Shown: positions 47,007 to 56,273 of the stretch, piece after piece
How positions within the stretch are numbered: the stretch's first letter is position 1
How the letters are laid out: every line of letters starts with the position of its first letter
Assembly: GCF_000725805.1 (NCBI RefSeq)
Contig: NZ_KL647132.1
Location: forward strand, 124,001 to 188,000
From: Streptomyces xanthophaeus
GTDB taxonomy: Bacteria > Actinomycetota > Actinomycetes > Streptomycetales > Streptomycetaceae
Reading direction: 5' to 3'
Length of the DNA stretch: 64,000 bases
Notes under the pieces: model-generated
Database searches by the model: none
What the model saw: the letters and a program-made list of their open reading frames with translations, nothing else
What the model was told of the DNA's origin: nothing
Program-made: the position numbers and the translations under genes

Positions 47007-48192
47007 GCGGGTCCGGTGAGGGCCGGCCCGTGGGCCACCAGTCCTCGTCGCCCGGGCGGGACTCGTAGGCGTACCAGAGGGCGTCGCGGCCGAGACGGAG
47101 CTGGCGGGTGGCGGCCGTCAGCCGGTTGCGCTCGGGGCGGAAGGAGCCCTGGGCGGCGGCCAGGAGCAGCGGGCGGGCCCGGTCGAAGGGGCCCGCCGGG
47201 GGGTCCCAGGGCTCCTCCAGGGCAGCGAGGGCCGGGCGGCCGCCCTGACGCCAGGCCGCGGCGGCGCGGGCCAGGTCGGTGGTGCTGCGGCCGGTGGCGC
47301 GGGCCAGGTCGCGGTAGAGGATGCGGGCGGCTCCCGTCAGGCCGGCCGTGGCGTGCGCGGAGGCCAGCCGGACGGCGTCCTGCCAGAGGCCGAGCCCGGC
47401 GATCGGGTCCTCGGCGGTGGCCAGCAGGGCGTGGGCGCGGGCCGCCGCGTCGCAGGCGAGCTGGTCCAGTGCCAGCGGGTCCGGGGCCGCCGGGTCGGCC
47501 GGGTACGCGGGAGGGAGGCCCGGCGCGGCGGGCGCGGCGAGGGGCGCGGGCGGCAGCGGCAGCCCGCGCCGAGCCAGCGCCTCGCGGGCCGGGACTCCGG
47601 GGAAGTCCGGTGTGGCGTCGGGCCGTTCGCGCGCGGCGTGGGCGGCGTTGCGGCGGGTGAGGTCCTCCAGCAGTTCCCGCTCCCCGCGGCCGCGCACCAG
47701 CAGCAGGACGAACGGGTCCTCGTCCAGCAGCCGGGCCGCCCGGTAGCACAGGGCGGCGGCGTGCTTGCAGGGCGGACGCGCCACGTCCGGGCAGGAGCAG
47801 CGCGGGACGAGCTCGCCGACACCCGGCAGGACCGAATCCGCGAGGCTCTGCGGGACCTCCCGCTCCAGCAGGGCGGCGAGCGCCGCGGGATCGGCGGCGA
47901 CCGTCTCCAGGAGCTCGCTCCACTGCGCGTCCGGGAAGGCGGGCAGGACCAGTTCGGTGCGGTAGGGGCGGGGACGGCTGCCCCGTACGTACGCCACGAT
48001 CCGGCCCGGGGTGACGGTGACCGCATCGACTTGGCCCCCGTCCGCGTACGTACGGCCGCGGGCCAGCCGCGCCGGGTCACGCGCGACCTGCTCCAGCGCC
48101 GACACCCAGGCCCGGCCCCACCAGCTCACCGCCTGCGCCCCGGCGGGCACGGTCTCGAAGGTGCGGCGGCGGTCGTCCTTGGCGGTGATCAC
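46987..48192 (-). CDS. SWIM zinc-finger protein
   Basis: A 401-residue protein from GTG at 48192, which overlaps the SNF2 helicase stop as GTGA. The SWIM module is LVPRCSCPDVARPPCKHAAA (~136-155), giving Cys-x-Cys-x7-Cys-x-His. N-terminal conserved blocks are SWWGRAWVSALEQ and ARLARGRTYADGGQV. The C-terminal half is Ala/Leu/Pro-rich and helical. SWIM proteins of this type are regularly paired with a SNF2/RapA-like helicase in actinobacteria, where the pair is thought to act on DNA or RNA, with no established role. Confidence 0.9.
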   Translation of the reverse strand: MITAKDDRRRTFETVPAGAQAVSWWGRAWVSALEQVARDPARLARGRTYADGGQVDAVTVTPGRIVAYVRGSRPRPYRTELVLPAFPDAQWSELLETVAADPAALAALLEREVPQSLADSVLPGVGELVPRCSCPDVARPPCKHAAALCYRAARLLDEDPFVLLLVRGRGERELLEDLTRRNAAHAARERPDATPDFPGVPAREALARRGLPLPPAPLAAPAAPGLPPAYPADPAAPDPLALDQLACDAAARAHALLATAEDPIAGLGLWQDAVRLASAHATAGLTGAARILYRDLARATGRSTTDLARAAAAWRQGGRPALAALEEPWDPPAGPFDRARPLLLAAAQGSFRPERNRLTAATRQLRLGRDALWYAYESRPGDEDWWPTGRPSPDPLTALRG

Positions 48193-51077
48193 GCGGGCCT
48201 CCGCAGGGAGACGAGATCGGCGAGCTCCCGGTCGGTCAGTTCGGTCAGCGCCGCCTCGCCGGAGCCGAGCACCGCATCGGCCAGTGCCCGCTTCGCCTCC
48301 AGCATCTCGGCGATCCGGTCCTCGACGGTGCCCTCGGCGATGATCCGGTGCACCTGCACCGGCTGGGTCTGGCCGATCCGGTAGGCGCGGTCGGTGGCCT
48401 GCTCCTCCACGGCCGGGTTCCACCAGCGGTCGAAGTGGATGACGTGTCCGGCCCGGGTGAGGTTCAGCCCGGTGCCCGCCGCCTTCAGCGACAGCAGGAA
48501 GACGGGCACCTCGCCCGCCTGGAAGCGGTCCACGAGCTCCTCGCGGCGCGGCACCGGCGTCCCGCCGTGCAACAGCTGGTGGGAGATGCCCCTGGCCGAC
48601 AGGTGCTGCTCGATGAGGCGGGCCATCGTCACGTACTGGGTGAAGACCAGCACCGAGCCGTCCTCGGCCAGGATCGTGTCCAGGAGCTCGTCCAGCAGGG
48701 CCAGCTTGCCCGAGCGGTGCGGGATCCGGGGCTGCTCCTCCTTCAGGTACTGGGCGGGGTGGTTGCAGATCTGCTTGAGCGAGGCCAGCAGTTTCATGAT
48801 CATGCCGCGCCGCTCGATGCCCTCGCTCGCCCCGATCACGGCCATCGCCTCGTCCACCGCGGCCTGGTAGAGCGAGGCCTGCTCGCGCGTGAGAGAGACC
48901 GGATGATCCGTCTCCGTCTTGGGCGGGAGTTCGGGCGCGATCCCGGGGTCGGACTTCTTGCGGCGCAGCAGGAACGGCCGCACCAGGGCGGCCAGCCGGG
49001 CCACCGCCGCCTCATTGCCCCCGTCCTCCTCCTGCTGGTGCTCCACCGGGCGGGCGTGCCGGGCCCGGAAGGCGGTGAGCGGACCCAGCAGCCCGGGCGT
49101 GGTCCAGTCGAGCAGCGCCCACAGCTCGGAGAGGTTGTTCTCCACCGGGGTGCCGGTCAGCGCCACCCGGGCGGGCGACGGGATCGTGCGCAGCGCCTTC
49201 GCGGTCGCCGAGTGCGGGTTCTTGACGTGCTGCGCCTCATCGGCGACGACCATGCCCCAGGCCTGCTCGGCCAGCCGGGGGGCACTGGCGCGCATCGTGC
49301 CGTACGTGGTGAGGACGAAGCCCCCCGCCAGCCCGTCCAGGCTGCGGGCGCCGCCGTGGAAGCGGCGCACCGCTACCCCCGGCGCGAACTTCTCGATCTC
49401 CCGCTGCCAGTTGCCCAGCAGGGACGCGGGGCACACCACGAGTGTGGGCTCGGCGCGGTCGCGGTGCAGGTGCAGGGCGATCAGCGTGACGGTCTTGCCC
49501 AGGCCCATGTCGTCGGCGAGGCAGCCGCCGAGCCCGAGCGAGGTCATCAGGTCCAGCCAGGCCAGGCCGCGGGCCTGGTAGTCGCGCAGGGTGGCCTTCA
49601 GCCCGGCCGGCTGCGGAAGCGGAGCCAGCTCCCCCGTCAGCCGTTCGCGCAGCGCGGCCAGCGCGCCCACCGGGACGGCCTCGACCGGCTCCCCGTCGAC
49701 CTCGGCCGTGCCCGACAGGGCGACGGCCAGCGCGTCCACCGGGTCCAGGAGGCCCAGCTCCCGCTTGCGGGCCTTGCGCACCAGCTCGGGATCCACCCGC
49801 ACCCACTGGTCCCGCAGCCGCACCACGGGCCGGTGCGCCTGCGCCAGGGCGTCCATCTCCCCCGGGGTGAGGCGGTCACCGCCCAGGGCGAGTTCCCAGG
49901 AGAAGGCGAAGAGGTGGTCGGCATCGAAGAAGGCGGTGCCGTCGGTGGCGGACCCGGGCGCGGTGGAGCGCACGACGGCGGCCGCGGAGAGCGTACGGGC
50001 CAGCTCGCGCGGCCAGTGGACCAGGACCCCGGCGGCGGCCAGCCGGTTCGCGGCGGAGCCCAGCAGGTCTTCGAGCTCCGGATCGGACAGGGCCAGCGCA
50101 TCGGGCACGGGCTGGTCCAGCAGCCGCAGCAGGGGCGGCCAGACCCGCGCGGCCCGGCGCAGCGCGAGCACGGCATCGATACGGGCCCGGGGGCCGAAGC
50201 CGGCGGCGGCCGCACCGGCCCACAGCAGCCCCGCATCGGTGACCAGGGTGGGATCGGCGAGGCTGTGCACCTGGACGACGGCGGCCCCGGCACGCCGGAC
50301 CTCCGCCCCGGGGCCGTCGTCCTCCTCGTCCCGGTCGAAGAGGCCGAAGGAGGACAGGTCGAGCCGCAGCGAGATCCCCACGCCGGTGTCGGCGCCGGCC
50401 GCGACCTGCGCGGCCCAGTCCCGTATCCCGGGCACCTTCTGCGCCTGCTGCGCGGCGAAGGGCTGTCCGGCGGCCACCGCGGCGGCCGGGGTGCGGGGCA
50501 GGGTGTCGGCGACGGCGTCGAGGAAGGCGCGGAGCAGGGCCTCCGGTTCGGGCAGCTGGAGCGGGCGGCGGCCGGCCAGGGGCGTGGCGTACCCCTCGTG
50601 GGGCATCGCTGCGGCCACCGCGCGGAGGTGGCCGACATCGGCGGCGTCGAGCGGTCCGGCACGCCAGGCGTCGATGCCCTCGGGGGTCAGGCCGGGGAGC
50701 AGCCTGCCGCGGGCCACCAGGGCGAGCGCCTGGGCGGCGGCGGTGCCCCAGGCGCGGGTCGCGGGGTGTGCGGCGGGGCTGCGGGGAGCCCGTACCAGCA
50801 GGGGCAGGGCGGCGGCCACGGAGAAGCTCACGGCGGGCACGGTCCGGCTGCGGACCCCCTCTCCGTGCGGGCGTACGACGGTGAGCGGCGCAGCTCTGCC
50901 CTCCTCGGGCAGCGCTTCCCCCTCGGGCAGCGCGTCCCCCTCGGGCGACCAGAAGGCGACCCGTCCCTCGCGGGGGACGGCGGCGGGCAGGAAGACGGCG
51001 GCATGGCGCAGCAGCGCACGGGCGGTGTCGGCCGCCGGCGCGTGCGGCTGCGCTCGGGCATGCGGCTGCGCTGTCAT
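48189..51077 (-). CDS. SNF2/RapA-type DEAD-like helicase
   Basis: A 962-residue SF2 ATPase. The helicase core occupies ~500-960: Walker A LADDMGLGKTVTLIALHLHR (~533), TLVVCPASLLGNW, DEAQ box VVADEAQHVKNPHSATAKAL, LTGTPVENNLSELWALLDW, VFTQYVTMARLIEQHL, LLSLKAAGTGLNLTRAGHVI and AYRIGQTQPV. The first ~480 residues are Ala-rich with an unrecognised SNF2-N type domain. It is coupled (GTGA) to the SWIM gene. In animals or yeast the family remodels nucleosomes; in bacteria RapA recycles RNA polymerase. The role here is unknown. Confidence 0.92.
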   Translation of the reverse strand: MTAQPHARAQPHAPAADTARALLRHAAVFLPAAVPREGRVAFWSPEGDALPEGEALPEEGRAAPLTVVRPHGEGVRSRTVPAVSFSVAAALPLLVRAPRSPAAHPATRAWGTAAAQALALVARGRLLPGLTPEGIDAWRAGPLDAADVGHLRAVAAAMPHEGYATPLAGRRPLQLPEPEALLRAFLDAVADTLPRTPAAAVAAGQPFAAQQAQKVPGIRDWAAQVAAGADTGVGISLRLDLSSFGLFDRDEEDDGPGAEVRRAGAAVVQVHSLADPTLVTDAGLLWAGAAAAGFGPRARIDAVLALRRAARVWPPLLRLLDQPVPDALALSDPELEDLLGSAANRLAAAGVLVHWPRELARTLSAAAVVRSTAPGSATDGTAFFDADHLFAFSWELALGGDRLTPGEMDALAQAHRPVVRLRDQWVRVDPELVRKARKRELGLLDPVDALAVALSGTAEVDGEPVEAVPVGALAALRERLTGELAPLPQPAGLKATLRDYQARGLAWLDLMTSLGLGGCLADDMGLGKTVTLIALHLHRDRAEPTLVVCPASLLGNWQREIEKFAPGVAVRRFHGGARSLDGLAGGFVLTTYGTMRASAPRLAEQAWGMVVADEAQHVKNPHSATAKALRTIPSPARVALTGTPVENNLSELWALLDWTTPGLLGPLTAFRARHARPVEHQQEEDGGNEAAVARLAALVRPFLLRRKKSDPGIAPELPPKTETDHPVSLTREQASLYQAAVDEAMAVIGASEGIERRGMIMKLLASLKQICNHPAQYLKEEQPRIPHRSGKLALLDELLDTILAEDGSVLVFTQYVTMARLIEQHLSARGISHQLLHGGTPVPRREELVDRFQAGEVPVFLLSLKAAGTGLNLTRAGHVIHFDRWWNPAVEEQATDRAYRIGQTQPVQVHRIIAEGTVEDRIAEMLEAKRALADAVLGSGEAALTELTDRELADLVSLRRPA

Positions 51078-51198
51078 GCGGTCCCCCTCCCCCGGTCGAT
51101 GCGGATCTCCTGTGCACCGAGTCTAGGTCCGGGCACTGACAACACAGCTGACCTGCACGTATCCTCTCCGGCCGCTGTCCTTGCCGCGGCACCGGTGG

Positions 51199-52686
51199 TC
51201 AGCGTGCCCAGCGTCCCTGTTCCGTGGCGTAGCCGTAGACGGGCCGGCCCTTGGTGGCGCTCGTGCGCAGCGGCCGGCCGTTGTCGTCGACCCGGAGGGT
51301 GCCGGACCCGGACGGTCCGGTCCAGCGCAGGTCGAGGGACCAGTCGCAGTCGCAGCCCTCGGTGGCGGCCTCGATCCGCAGCACCACCGGTTCGGACGCC
51401 GAGACCCGCAGCGGGAAGGCGGGGGCGGGCAGGGCGCTCCCGGAGTCGTTCCCCGCGACGGGGCGGGCCAGCGGGCGCGGCGCGTCCAGGTTCACCGTGA
51501 ACTTGGCCGGGGTGAGGGCCCCGCCGCAGCCCTGGGACATCTGGTAGACGTTCCAGGGCAGCGGGGTCCGGCGCGCGCTCACCCTCACCTCCAGGTCCTC
51601 CAGGACCACGGCGCCCGGGCCCGTGCCGTGCAGGGTGACCTCCACGATCTGCGTCCCGGCGTGCACCGCCCGCTGCGAGGACGCCCAGGCGGCCGCGTCC
51701 GCCTCCACCGGCGGCGGGGGCAGGGCCCCGGGGCCCTGTGCGGCGAGGTAGGCGTGGTCGCAGCCCGAGGCCCACACGTGCGGGCGGACCGCGGCCCTGA
51801 GCGGCGCGCCCGCGGCGGGGGCCGTACCGGGCCCCGTGCCGCCCGAGGGCGCGGGACCCTGCGCGGGGGCGGAGCCGGCGGCCGAGCCCTGGGGCGCGGC
51901 AGGAACCGTGGCCGGGCCGGAGGGCGGGGCGGAGACCGCCCCGGATTCGGGGGCCGTCGGCTGCGGTGCTGCGGTGTCCGTCGCCGCCCGGGACGGAGCC
52001 GAGGGCGGCGCGGAGGCGGCCGGGCCCGCTCCGGCCGAGGGCGTCCCCCGGTCCGGCAGGGCCGCGGTCAGCACCGCCACAGCCACCGCACCCGCCGCGG
52101 CCCCGGCGACGGCCACGGCGGCTCCCCGCCGCCGGTACCAGCGCGGCCGGACCGGCTCCGGTACGTCCACCCGTCCGACCTCGGCAGCCTCAGCCGGTTC
52201 CGGCTCCGCTTCCGGCTCCGGGACCCCGGCGGCCTGAGCAACGGACGGCGCCTCCACCGCGGGCGCCGCCTCCGGCACAGGAACCGGCTCCGCCTCCCGA
52301 TCCGGCTCCGGCTCCGGCTCCGGCTCCGACTCCGGAACGACCACCGGCAGCGGCACCGGCACCGGCGCGGCCCTTGCCACCGCCCGCCGCCGGGCGTCCG
52401 CCAGCAGCCACGCCCGGTGCAGCTCCACCGCCTCGGCCGGCCGCGCACCGCAGAGCCGCGCGAAGCGGTCCACGACGGCGAACTCCGTCGGCACGGCCTC
52501 GCCGTTGCAGTAGCGGTGCAGCGTCGAGGTGCTCGTGTGCAGCTTGCGCGCCAGCACCCCGTAGCTCAGCCCGGCACGTTCCTTGAGCTCCCGCATCAGC
52601 CGGGCGAACCGCTGCGCCTCGCCCTCGCCCGCCCCCGCGTCCTCTCCCACGCTTCCGTCCTCCCCCACGCCCACTCCCACACCCAC
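51199..52686 (-). CDS. Membrane-bound HTH regulator with extracellular domain
   Basis: A 495-residue protein from GTG at 52686 (GGGGGGAA upstream). Residues ~24-95 are an XRE helix-turn-helix (RFARLMRELKERAGLSYGVL, LHTSTSTLHRYCNGEAVPTE). Residues 105-180 are Pro/Glu repeats, 188-210 a single transmembrane helix after RPRWYRRRG, and 215-310 a Ser/Ala/Pro linker. The last ~185 residues form an external beta-rich domain with four Cys (SGCDHAYL, SQGCGGAL, EGCDCDWSL). It is a candidate one-component regulator that reads an external signal. Its target is probably close; a secreted protein gene lies divergently. Confidence 0.85.
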   Translation of the reverse strand: MGVGVGVGEDGSVGEDAGAGEGEAQRFARLMRELKERAGLSYGVLARKLHTSTSTLHRYCNGEAVPTEFAVVDRFARLCGARPAEAVELHRAWLLADARRRAVARAAPVPVPLPVVVPESEPEPEPEPDREAEPVPVPEAAPAVEAPSVAQAAGVPEPEAEPEPAEAAEVGRVDVPEPVRPRWYRRRGAAVAVAGAAAGAVAVAVLTAALPDRGTPSAGAGPAASAPPSAPSRAATDTAAPQPTAPESGAVSAPPSGPATVPAAPQGSAAGSAPAQGPAPSGGTGPGTAPAAGAPLRAAVRPHVWASGCDHAYLAAQGPGALPPPPVEADAAAWASSQRAVHAGTQIVEVTLHGTGPGAVVLEDLEVRVSARRTPLPWNVYQMSQGCGGALTPAKFTVNLDAPRPLARPVAGNDSGSALPAPAFPLRVSASEPVVLRIEAATEGCDCDWSLDLRWTGPSGSGTLRVDDNGRPLRTSATKGRPVYGYATEQGRWAR

Positions 52687-52886
52687 GGCGTTCCCCCCGT
52701 CCCACGACTGCGTTCCATGCAGGGGGTGTTCCCCCAGGTGACAGCACGTACGGCCGTTCCAGTGTCCCGAATCCGCCGCGATCCGTCGTCCGACACCCCG
52801 GCCCGGGGAAAGGCTGTTGGCATCAGCATCCGCACTGACGGCGCGCCGGGTTGAGGCGCGTCATGTTGAAACGGGAGACACCGACC

Positions 52887-53504
52887 ATGTTCCGACGTAC
52901 GGGTACCGCCGCCACTTTCGCCTCCACCGTCCTCGCGGCGGCCGCCGCCCTCGTCCTCACCGCCTCGACCACCGCCACAGCGGCCACCGCGCCGGGGTTC
53001 CTCATCGGGACCGACCTGCCGCCGCACGCCAGCTCCCCGTGGTTCGCCGGTGACGTCACCAAGGGCCTGCCCGAGTTCGCGCCGTTCTGCCTGGACGGTG
53101 TGCTTCCGGCGGCGGGCAGCTGGCACCGCCAGTTCGGCACCGAATTCGACACCGGCGCCGTTCAGGTCTCCGTACGGTCCGCGTCGGCCTCTGCGGCGGC
53201 CAAGCTCGCCGGCACGCTGGAGCGCAAGGTCGCGGCCTGCGCCGCCGACTGGCTGCGGACGACCCCGGGCGGGACGGCTTCCTGGCAGGACTACGGGAAG
53301 GTGGCCGTCGAGGAGGGTGCGCACGTCTACGGGGTGCACGTCTCCATCCCCGAGTCCGAGCCGAGCGTGCACCTCTTCGGCATCGGCCGGGACGGGGCGA
53401 CCGTGACCGTCGTGCAGTGGGGTGAGATGGGCAACCTGTCGCACGCTCCGGTCGGCGCGTTCAAGAAGACGACGACCAAGGCCGTGAACAAGCTCAACCC
53501 CTGA
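52887..53504 (+). CDS. Secreted protein of unknown function
   Basis: A 205-residue exported protein from ATG at 52887 (GGGAGA upstream; in-frame ATGs at 52851 and 52863 are less likely). The signal peptide is RRTGTAATFASTVLAAAAAL to TATAATA. The mature part of ~170 residues (FCLDGVLPAAGSWHRQFGTE, SASASAAAKLAGTLERKVAACA, HVYGVHVSIPESEPSVHLFG, ATVTVVQWGEMG) resembles PknH-like or sensor-type extracytoplasmic domains with one likely disulfide (FCLD, ACAAD). Divergent from the membrane-bound HTH regulator, with 200 nt between, so it could be its target or ligand. Confidence 0.75.
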   Translation: MFRRTGTAATFASTVLAAAAALVLTASTTATAATAPGFLIGTDLPPHASSPWFAGDVTKGLPEFAPFCLDGVLPAAGSWHRQFGTEFDTGAVQVSVRSASASAAAKLAGTLERKVAACAADWLRTTPGGTASWQDYGKVAVEEGAHVYGVHVSIPESEPSVHLFGIGRDGATVTVVQWGEMGNLSHAPVGAFKKTTTKAVNKLNP

Positions 53505-53574
53505 TCCGCCGCGTACGGGCGGTCCCGGTGGGACCATGGGACGAGGGACCTCCGCACGATCCGAGGCGAGAGTG

Positions 53575-53868
53575 ATGCGTTCCGGGAACGAGCCGGTGAC
53601 CGCCCGCAGCCCGCTGCGGCTGCGGTTCTGGCTGAGTCTGTGGGGGCTGGTCTGGGCCGCCGCCGGGACGGCCGCATTCTCCGTGGCCGGCCGTCCCGGG
53701 TGGGCGGCGGCCTGCGGGGTACTGGCACTGCTGGCGGCCACGGACCTGTTCGTGGTGCTCCGGCACCTCGGCCAGGGGCCCCACTACCAGCCGGGCCCCG
53801 ATGTCCCGCCCTACGAGCCTCCGGACGGGCCCGCGGACGGGCGCGCAGACAAGCCATCGCGCGGCTGA
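53575..53868 (+). CDS. Small two-helix membrane protein (DUF6343-like)
   Basis: 97 residues from ATG at 53575, behind GAGGCGAGA. Two hydrophobic helices are seen: RLRFWLSLWGLVWAAAGTAA and AAACGVLALLAATDLFVVL. The C terminus is Pro/Asp/Gly-rich and hydrophilic. RSPLRLRFWLSLWGL matches what I know of the Streptomyces DUF6343 family. Function unknown. A hairpin overlaps its stop. Confidence 0.75.
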   Translation: MRSGNEPVTARSPLRLRFWLSLWGLVWAAAGTAAFSVAGRPGWAAACGVLALLAATDLFVVLRHLGQGPHYQPGPDVPPYEPPDGPADGRADKPSRG

Positions 53869-53883
53869 CGGCCCGCCGCGCGA
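53857..53883. terminator. Hairpin at the convergent DUF6343/TPR gene ends
   Basis: 8-bp arms (53857-53864, 53876-53883) with an 11-nt loop overlap the DUF6343 stop codon and lie 23 nt before the convergent TPR stop. Probably bidirectional. Confidence 0.55.
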
Positions 53884-53905
53884 ACGACCCTGCCGCTCGG
53901 TCCGC

Positions 53906-54313
53906 CTACTCCTCGAAGCGGGCCGCTTCCAGGTACTCGGGCTGCGGGTCGAGGGCGGCGGCCAGCCGGAAGTGTTTGCGCGCCTGCGCGGGCCTGCCGG
54001 AGCGCTGGTGGGTGCGGGCCAGTGCGAAGTGGGCGAAGGCGTTGTCCGGCTCCCGTTCCAGCACCAGCTCGAACTCCAGCTCGGCCGGGCGCAGTTGCGC
54101 AGCGGCGAAGAAGGCCCGCGCGCGCAGCAGCCGGGCCGCGGTGTTCTCCGGGTGGGCGGCTATCACCGAGTCGAGCAGTTTGACGGCGCCGCGCGGGTCG
54201 CGGGCGGCGAGCAGCTGCTCGGCGGCCCGGTAGTCGATGACGTGCGTCTCCGGGCTCGCCGGGCCGGACGGCACGGGCGAGGACGGCGGAGGCTGCGGCG
54301 TGGTGTCGGACAC
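53906..54313 (-). CDS. Tetratricopeptide-repeat protein
   Basis: A 135-residue cytosolic protein. A Pro/Ser-rich N terminus of ~25 residues is followed by three TPR-like helix pairs: YRAAEQLLAARDPRGAVKLLD, ENTAARLLRARAFFAAAQLR and DNAFAHFALARTHQRSGRPAQA. It is likely an adaptor for protein-protein interaction. It lies downstream of coaE on the opposite side of an 80-nt gap, same strand reversed order, and may be cotranscribed with it. No specific partner is known. Confidence 0.85.
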   Translation of the reverse strand: MSDTTPQPPPSSPVPSGPASPETHVIDYRAAEQLLAARDPRGAVKLLDSVIAAHPENTAARLLRARAFFAAAQLRPAELEFELVLEREPDNAFAHFALARTHQRSGRPAQARKHFRLAAALDPQPEYLEAARFEE

Positions 54314-54393
54314 GGTCTGATCCTTCCCTCTACGGGCGCGTTCAACGCCCCGGGGCCCGTCCCCTATTCCATGAGCACGTCACGGGGCGGGCG

Positions 54394-55023
54394 TCAGGCC
54401 CCGGCACCCCCGGTGTCCGCCCCGGCTGCCCGGGCCCGCTCGGTGAGCTCCGCCCACACCTTGCGCACCTGGGGCTCCAGGGCCTCCAGGGGCCCGTCGT
54501 TGTCGATCACGAGGGTGGCCACGGCCAGCCGCTGCTCGCGCGTGGCCTGCGCGGCCATCCGGGCCCGCGCCTCCTCCTCGGCCATCCCGCGCAGCGCCGT
54601 CAGCCGGGTCAGCTGGGTCTGCGGGGCCGCGTCCACCACGACCACCAGGTCGTAGAGCGGGGCCAGTCCGTTCTCGGCGAGCAGCGGTACGTCGTGCACC
54701 ACGATGGCTCCGGGGCCCGCGGCGGCCTCCAGCTCGGCGGACCGGGCCCCGACCAGCGGGTGCACGATCGCGTTGAGCGTCCGGAGCTTCGCCGGGTCGG
54801 CGAAGACGATCGACCCCAGCTTGGGCCGGTCCAGGGTGCCTTCGGCGGTCAGCACGTCCGGCCCGAAGGCCGCGACGACGGCCGCGAGCCCGGGGGTTCC
54901 GGGCTCGACGACCTCCCGTGCGATCCGGTCGGCGTCGACGACGACCGCCCCGTACCCCGCCAGCAGCCGCGAGACCTCGCTCTTGCCGGCACCGATTCCG
55001 CCCGTCAGGCCCACTTTCAGCAT
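54394..55023 (-). CDS. coaE: Dephospho-CoA kinase
   Basis: Final step of coenzyme A synthesis: phosphorylates dephospho-CoA. The 209-residue protein has the P-loop [20 protein letters not shown] (~4-23), [52 protein letters not shown] and [15 protein letters not shown] (lid). Normal length. It stands downstream of the PAC2 gene (49 nt gap), with rpsA further up, a conserved actinobacterial order rpsA-PAC2-coaE. Confidence 0.97.
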   Translation of the reverse strand: MLKVGLTGGIGAGKSEVSRLLAGYGAVVVDADRIAREVVEPGTPGLAAVVAAFGPDVLTAEGTLDRPKLGSIVFADPAKLRTLNAIVHPLVGARSAELEAAAGPGAIVVHDVPLLAENGLAPLYDLVVVVDAAPQTQLTRLTALRGMAEEEARARMAAQATREQRLAVATLVIDNDGPLEALEPQVRKVWAELTERARAAGADTGGAGA

Positions 55024-55072
55024 GCCCGCAGCCTAGTGCCGCCACCGGAAGGGGTCACCGGAACCCCCTGTG

Positions 55073-56011
55073 TCAGTTCTCGCCCTCGCGCTCCGCCAGG
55101 AACCGCTCGAACTCGCGGCCGATCTCGTCCGCCGAGGGGATCTCGGCCGGTTCGGCGATCATGTTGCCGCGGGTCTCGGCTCCGGCCGCCGCGTCGTACT
55201 GGTGCTCCAGGCCCTGCACCAGGGTGACCAGCTCGTCGTCGCCCTCGCGGATCTGCCGGTCGATCTCCGTCTGCGTGCGGTGCGCCTCGGTGCGCAGCGC
55301 GTGCGCCACGGCCGGCAGGACCAGCCCGGTCGCCGCCGTGATGGCTTCGAGCACCGTCAGCGCGGCGTCGGGGTACGCGGAGCGGGCCACGTAGTGCGGT
55401 ACGTGGGCGGCGACGCCCAGGACGTCGTGGCCGGCCTGGCCGAGGCGGAACTCCACCAGCGATTCGGCGCTGCCGGGCACCTGGGCCTCGTCGAAGGGGC
55501 TGCGGTGCCCCGGCATGAGGTCGGTGCGGTTGCCGTGCGGGGTGATCCCGACGGGCCGGGTGTGCGGGACGCCCATCGGGATGCCGTGGAAGTTGACCGA
55601 GAGCCGCACGCCGAGCCGCTCGACTATCTGCCGGACGGCGACGGAGAACCGCTCCCACTCCACGTCCGGCTCGGGGCCGGAGAACAGCAGGAAGGGGGCG
55701 CCGGTGGCGTCCTGGACGAGGCGCACCTCCAGCCGGGGCTCCTCGAACTCCGTCCAGTGGTCGCGCTGGAAGGTGAGCAGCGGGCGCCGGGCCCGGTAGT
55801 CCACGAGGCGGTCCGCGTCGAAGCGGGCCACCACCTGGTGCGGCAGGGTGTCCAGGAGCCGCTCCACGATCTGCTCCCCGGCCTCACCTGCGTCGATGTA
55901 CCCCTCGAAGTGGTAGAGCATGACCAGACCGGCCGAGTCCTGGGCCAGCGCCAGGTCGGCCACCGCCAGGCCCTTGGCGTCCCATTCGTACAAACCCTGT
56001 GGATCAAGCAC
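55073..56011 (-). CDS. PAC2-family (proteasome assembly chaperone-like) protein
   Basis: A 312-residue protein from GTG at 56011, with GGAGGA 11 nt upstream; the frame continues upstream without homology. PAC2 blocks are [20 protein letters not shown] (~33-52), [58 protein letters not shown] and [20 protein letters not shown]. The family is named after eukaryotic proteasome chaperones. Actinobacteria have proteasomes, but a role of this protein with them has not been shown to my knowledge. The C terminus [17 protein letters not shown] is charged. Confidence 0.9.
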   Translation of the reverse strand: MLDPQGLYEWDAKGLAVADLALAQDSAGLVMLYHFEGYIDAGEAGEQIVERLLDTLPHQVVARFDADRLVDYRARRPLLTFQRDHWTEFEEPRLEVRLVQDATGAPFLLFSGPEPDVEWERFSVAVRQIVERLGVRLSVNFHGIPMGVPHTRPVGITPHGNRTDLMPGHRSPFDEAQVPGSAESLVEFRLGQAGHDVLGVAAHVPHYVARSAYPDAALTVLEAITAATGLVLPAVAHALRTEAHRTQTEIDRQIREGDDELVTLVQGLEHQYDAAAGAETRGNMIAEPAEIPSADEIGREFERFLAEREGEN

Positions 56012-56196
56012 CGTCAACCACTCCTCCTCGCCGCGTTCCCTGCCAAGAACGTCCAAGGCTGCTGCGCCATTCCCCAGTTGGCCCCTTTCACAGGAAAGCA
56101 ACACGGGACGGCAACGCGGAAGAGCGCGGGGAGAGCGCGCGGGAGACAAGCAGTGCGGCAACCGGAAGACAGCCGGGAGGCGGCCGGGAGACAGCA

Positions 56197-56230
56197 GTGA
56201 GGCCCGCCCCCCGAAGGGGACGGGCCTCAC
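56197..56230 (-). terminator. Terminator after rpsA
   Basis: Outer arms 56197-56206 and 56221-56230 are perfect over 10 bp; cccc/gggg extends the stem inside past one mismatch. It lies 43 nt after the rpsA stop, separating it from the PAC2 gene. Confidence 0.75.
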
Positions 56231-56273
56231 GTTCAGCTCAGCTCAGCTCACACCGGGGTGTGATGCGCTGCGA

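Noticed and set aside
55073..56230. Longer PAC2 protein starting at 56230
   Set aside because: The added 73 residues are unlike the family and cross the rpsA terminator at 56197-56230; GTG at 56011 has a good ribosome site.
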